Shown here in pieces: positions 63,740-64,000 of a stretch of DNA of 64,000 nt (positions are counted from its first letter, which is position 1; each line of letters opens with the position of its first letter). Source of the stretch: an uncultured Muribaculaceae bacterium (lineage in GTDB: Bacteria; Bacteroidota; Bacteroidia; Bacteroidales; Muribaculaceae); assembly GCA_934675575.1 (NCBI GenBank), contig CAKUQQ010000004.1, forward strand, positions 151,872 to 215,871. The letters run 5' to 3'. The position numbers and the translations under genes were made by a program. The notes beneath the pieces were generated by a model. It ran no database searches. It was not told the DNA's origin and saw only the letters and a program-made list of their open reading frames with translations.

Positions 63740-64000
63740 CATTAAATTATCAATTCTTCCTCTACATATACTCAATCCACAATCACAACAACTCTTCATA
63801 TAAACACCTCCACAATGCCGCCTTAGCCATCTCTATACCATGACACGCGTACCTCCGGCACGCCCTGAGAGTGTGTATTCCATACCACTCCGACCGTCAC
63901 TGTCGCTCCTCAGTCGGAGGTTAACTGCACACGAGCCCCTCCAGGGCTCTCCACCCCCACCCAGCCTACAATCACAGCCTCCCTACAAGCAACTCTCCAC
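63740..64000. repeat. C-rich, hairpin-bearing non-coding stretch, possible repeat element edge
   Basis: From about 63838 the sequence differs sharply from the AT-rich bases before it: C-rich and without a convincing gene. Two hairpins are visible: CTCCGAC (63888-63894) with GTCGGAG (63913-63919), and GAGCCC (63933-63938) with GGGCTC (63944-63949). This resembles structured intergenic repeat elements, and the window ends inside it. Whether it is a repeat cannot be told from one copy. Confidence 0.35.

Noticed and set aside
1..64000. Prophage, integrative element or insertion sequence
   Set aside because: No integrase, transposase, phage structural or conjugation genes; the tRNA-Ser gene shows no flanking attachment-site duplication.

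Overview
The window is chromosomal DNA from a member of the order Bacteroidales, most likely a gut Muribaculaceae- or Prevotellaceae-like organism. The evidence is of four kinds. Promoters repeatedly show the Bacteroidetes form TTTG-N19/20-TAnnTTTG. Family-specific genes are present: a fused murF-alr, a GSCFA protein, a DUF3822 gene next to rsmD, a DUF6249 protein with an ECF sigma factor, and a DUF5107-TPR protein. The type IX secretion component PorQ occurs together with several proteins that end in T9SS-like sorting domains. Signal-peptide proteins and GH36 glycosidases are plentiful. I see no prophage, insertion sequence, CRISPR array, rRNA or plasmid function. One tRNA gene is present, tRNA-Ser(GCU). 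The window looks like ordinary chromosome with some accessory surface and carbohydrate-use genes.

Layout. 1-1.4 kb: the start of a secreted protein gene (minus strand) and a secreted hypothetical protein. 1.5-7.5 kb: a plus-strand cluster with a GT2 polyprenol-phosphate sugar transferase, dihydroorotase, a PMCA-type Ca2+ ATPase and cysteine synthase, closed by a terminator. 7.6-8.9 kb: an isolated AAA/DUF4143 ATPase whose promoter is overlaid by two tandem palindromes. 9.1-15.4 kb: a 2041-residue GLUG-repeat surface protein with its own promoter and a structured leader. 15.5-20.3 kb: an EamA exporter, an AraC regulator divergent from a carboxymuconolactone decarboxylase/cupin protein, and an AspT-family transporter. 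20.4-23.9 kb: tRNA-Ser, a WecA-like transferase and a minus-strand ECF sigma-factor unit. 24-26 kb: mltG-miaA. 26-30 kb: guaA, an intergenic repeat and a Kef-type antiporter.

30.4-38.6 kb: an M6 metalloprotease with a T9SS-like tail; then a minus-strand unit with an acidic conserved protein, RsmI, a coiled-coil lipoprotein and glycerate kinase; then an HD hydrolase and a PBP4-type carboxypeptidase. 38.8-48.3 kb: a minus-strand degradative cluster with three tandem divergent GH36 alpha-galactosidase paralogues, an SGNH hydrolase, a type I asparaginase and a secreted esterase. 48.3-54.6 kb: porQ, GSCFA protein, murF-alr, an LRR surface protein and tadA; the last four genes are nearly contiguous or overlapping. 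54.9-58 kb: a TonB-domain protein, an alkaline-phosphatase-superfamily protein, and rsmD overlapping the DUF3822 gene. 58.2-63.6 kb: the DUF5107-TPR protein, a membrane protein with a split CxxC pair, and a lipoprotein. The last 160 bases are a C-rich, hairpin-bearing non-coding stretch that looks like the edge of a repeat element.

Themes. Cell-envelope synthesis (MurF-Alr, PBP4, MltG, WecA, GT2), T9SS-exported surface proteins, and oligosaccharide use dominate. The most unusual items are the tandem operator over the AAA/DUF4143 promoter, the effectively leaderless dihydroorotase start, a predicted self-regulating ECF unit, an LRR surface-protein gene coupled into a housekeeping operon, and the membrane protein with a split zinc-ribbon-like motif. 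I found no clear sign of a wholly new multi-gene system.
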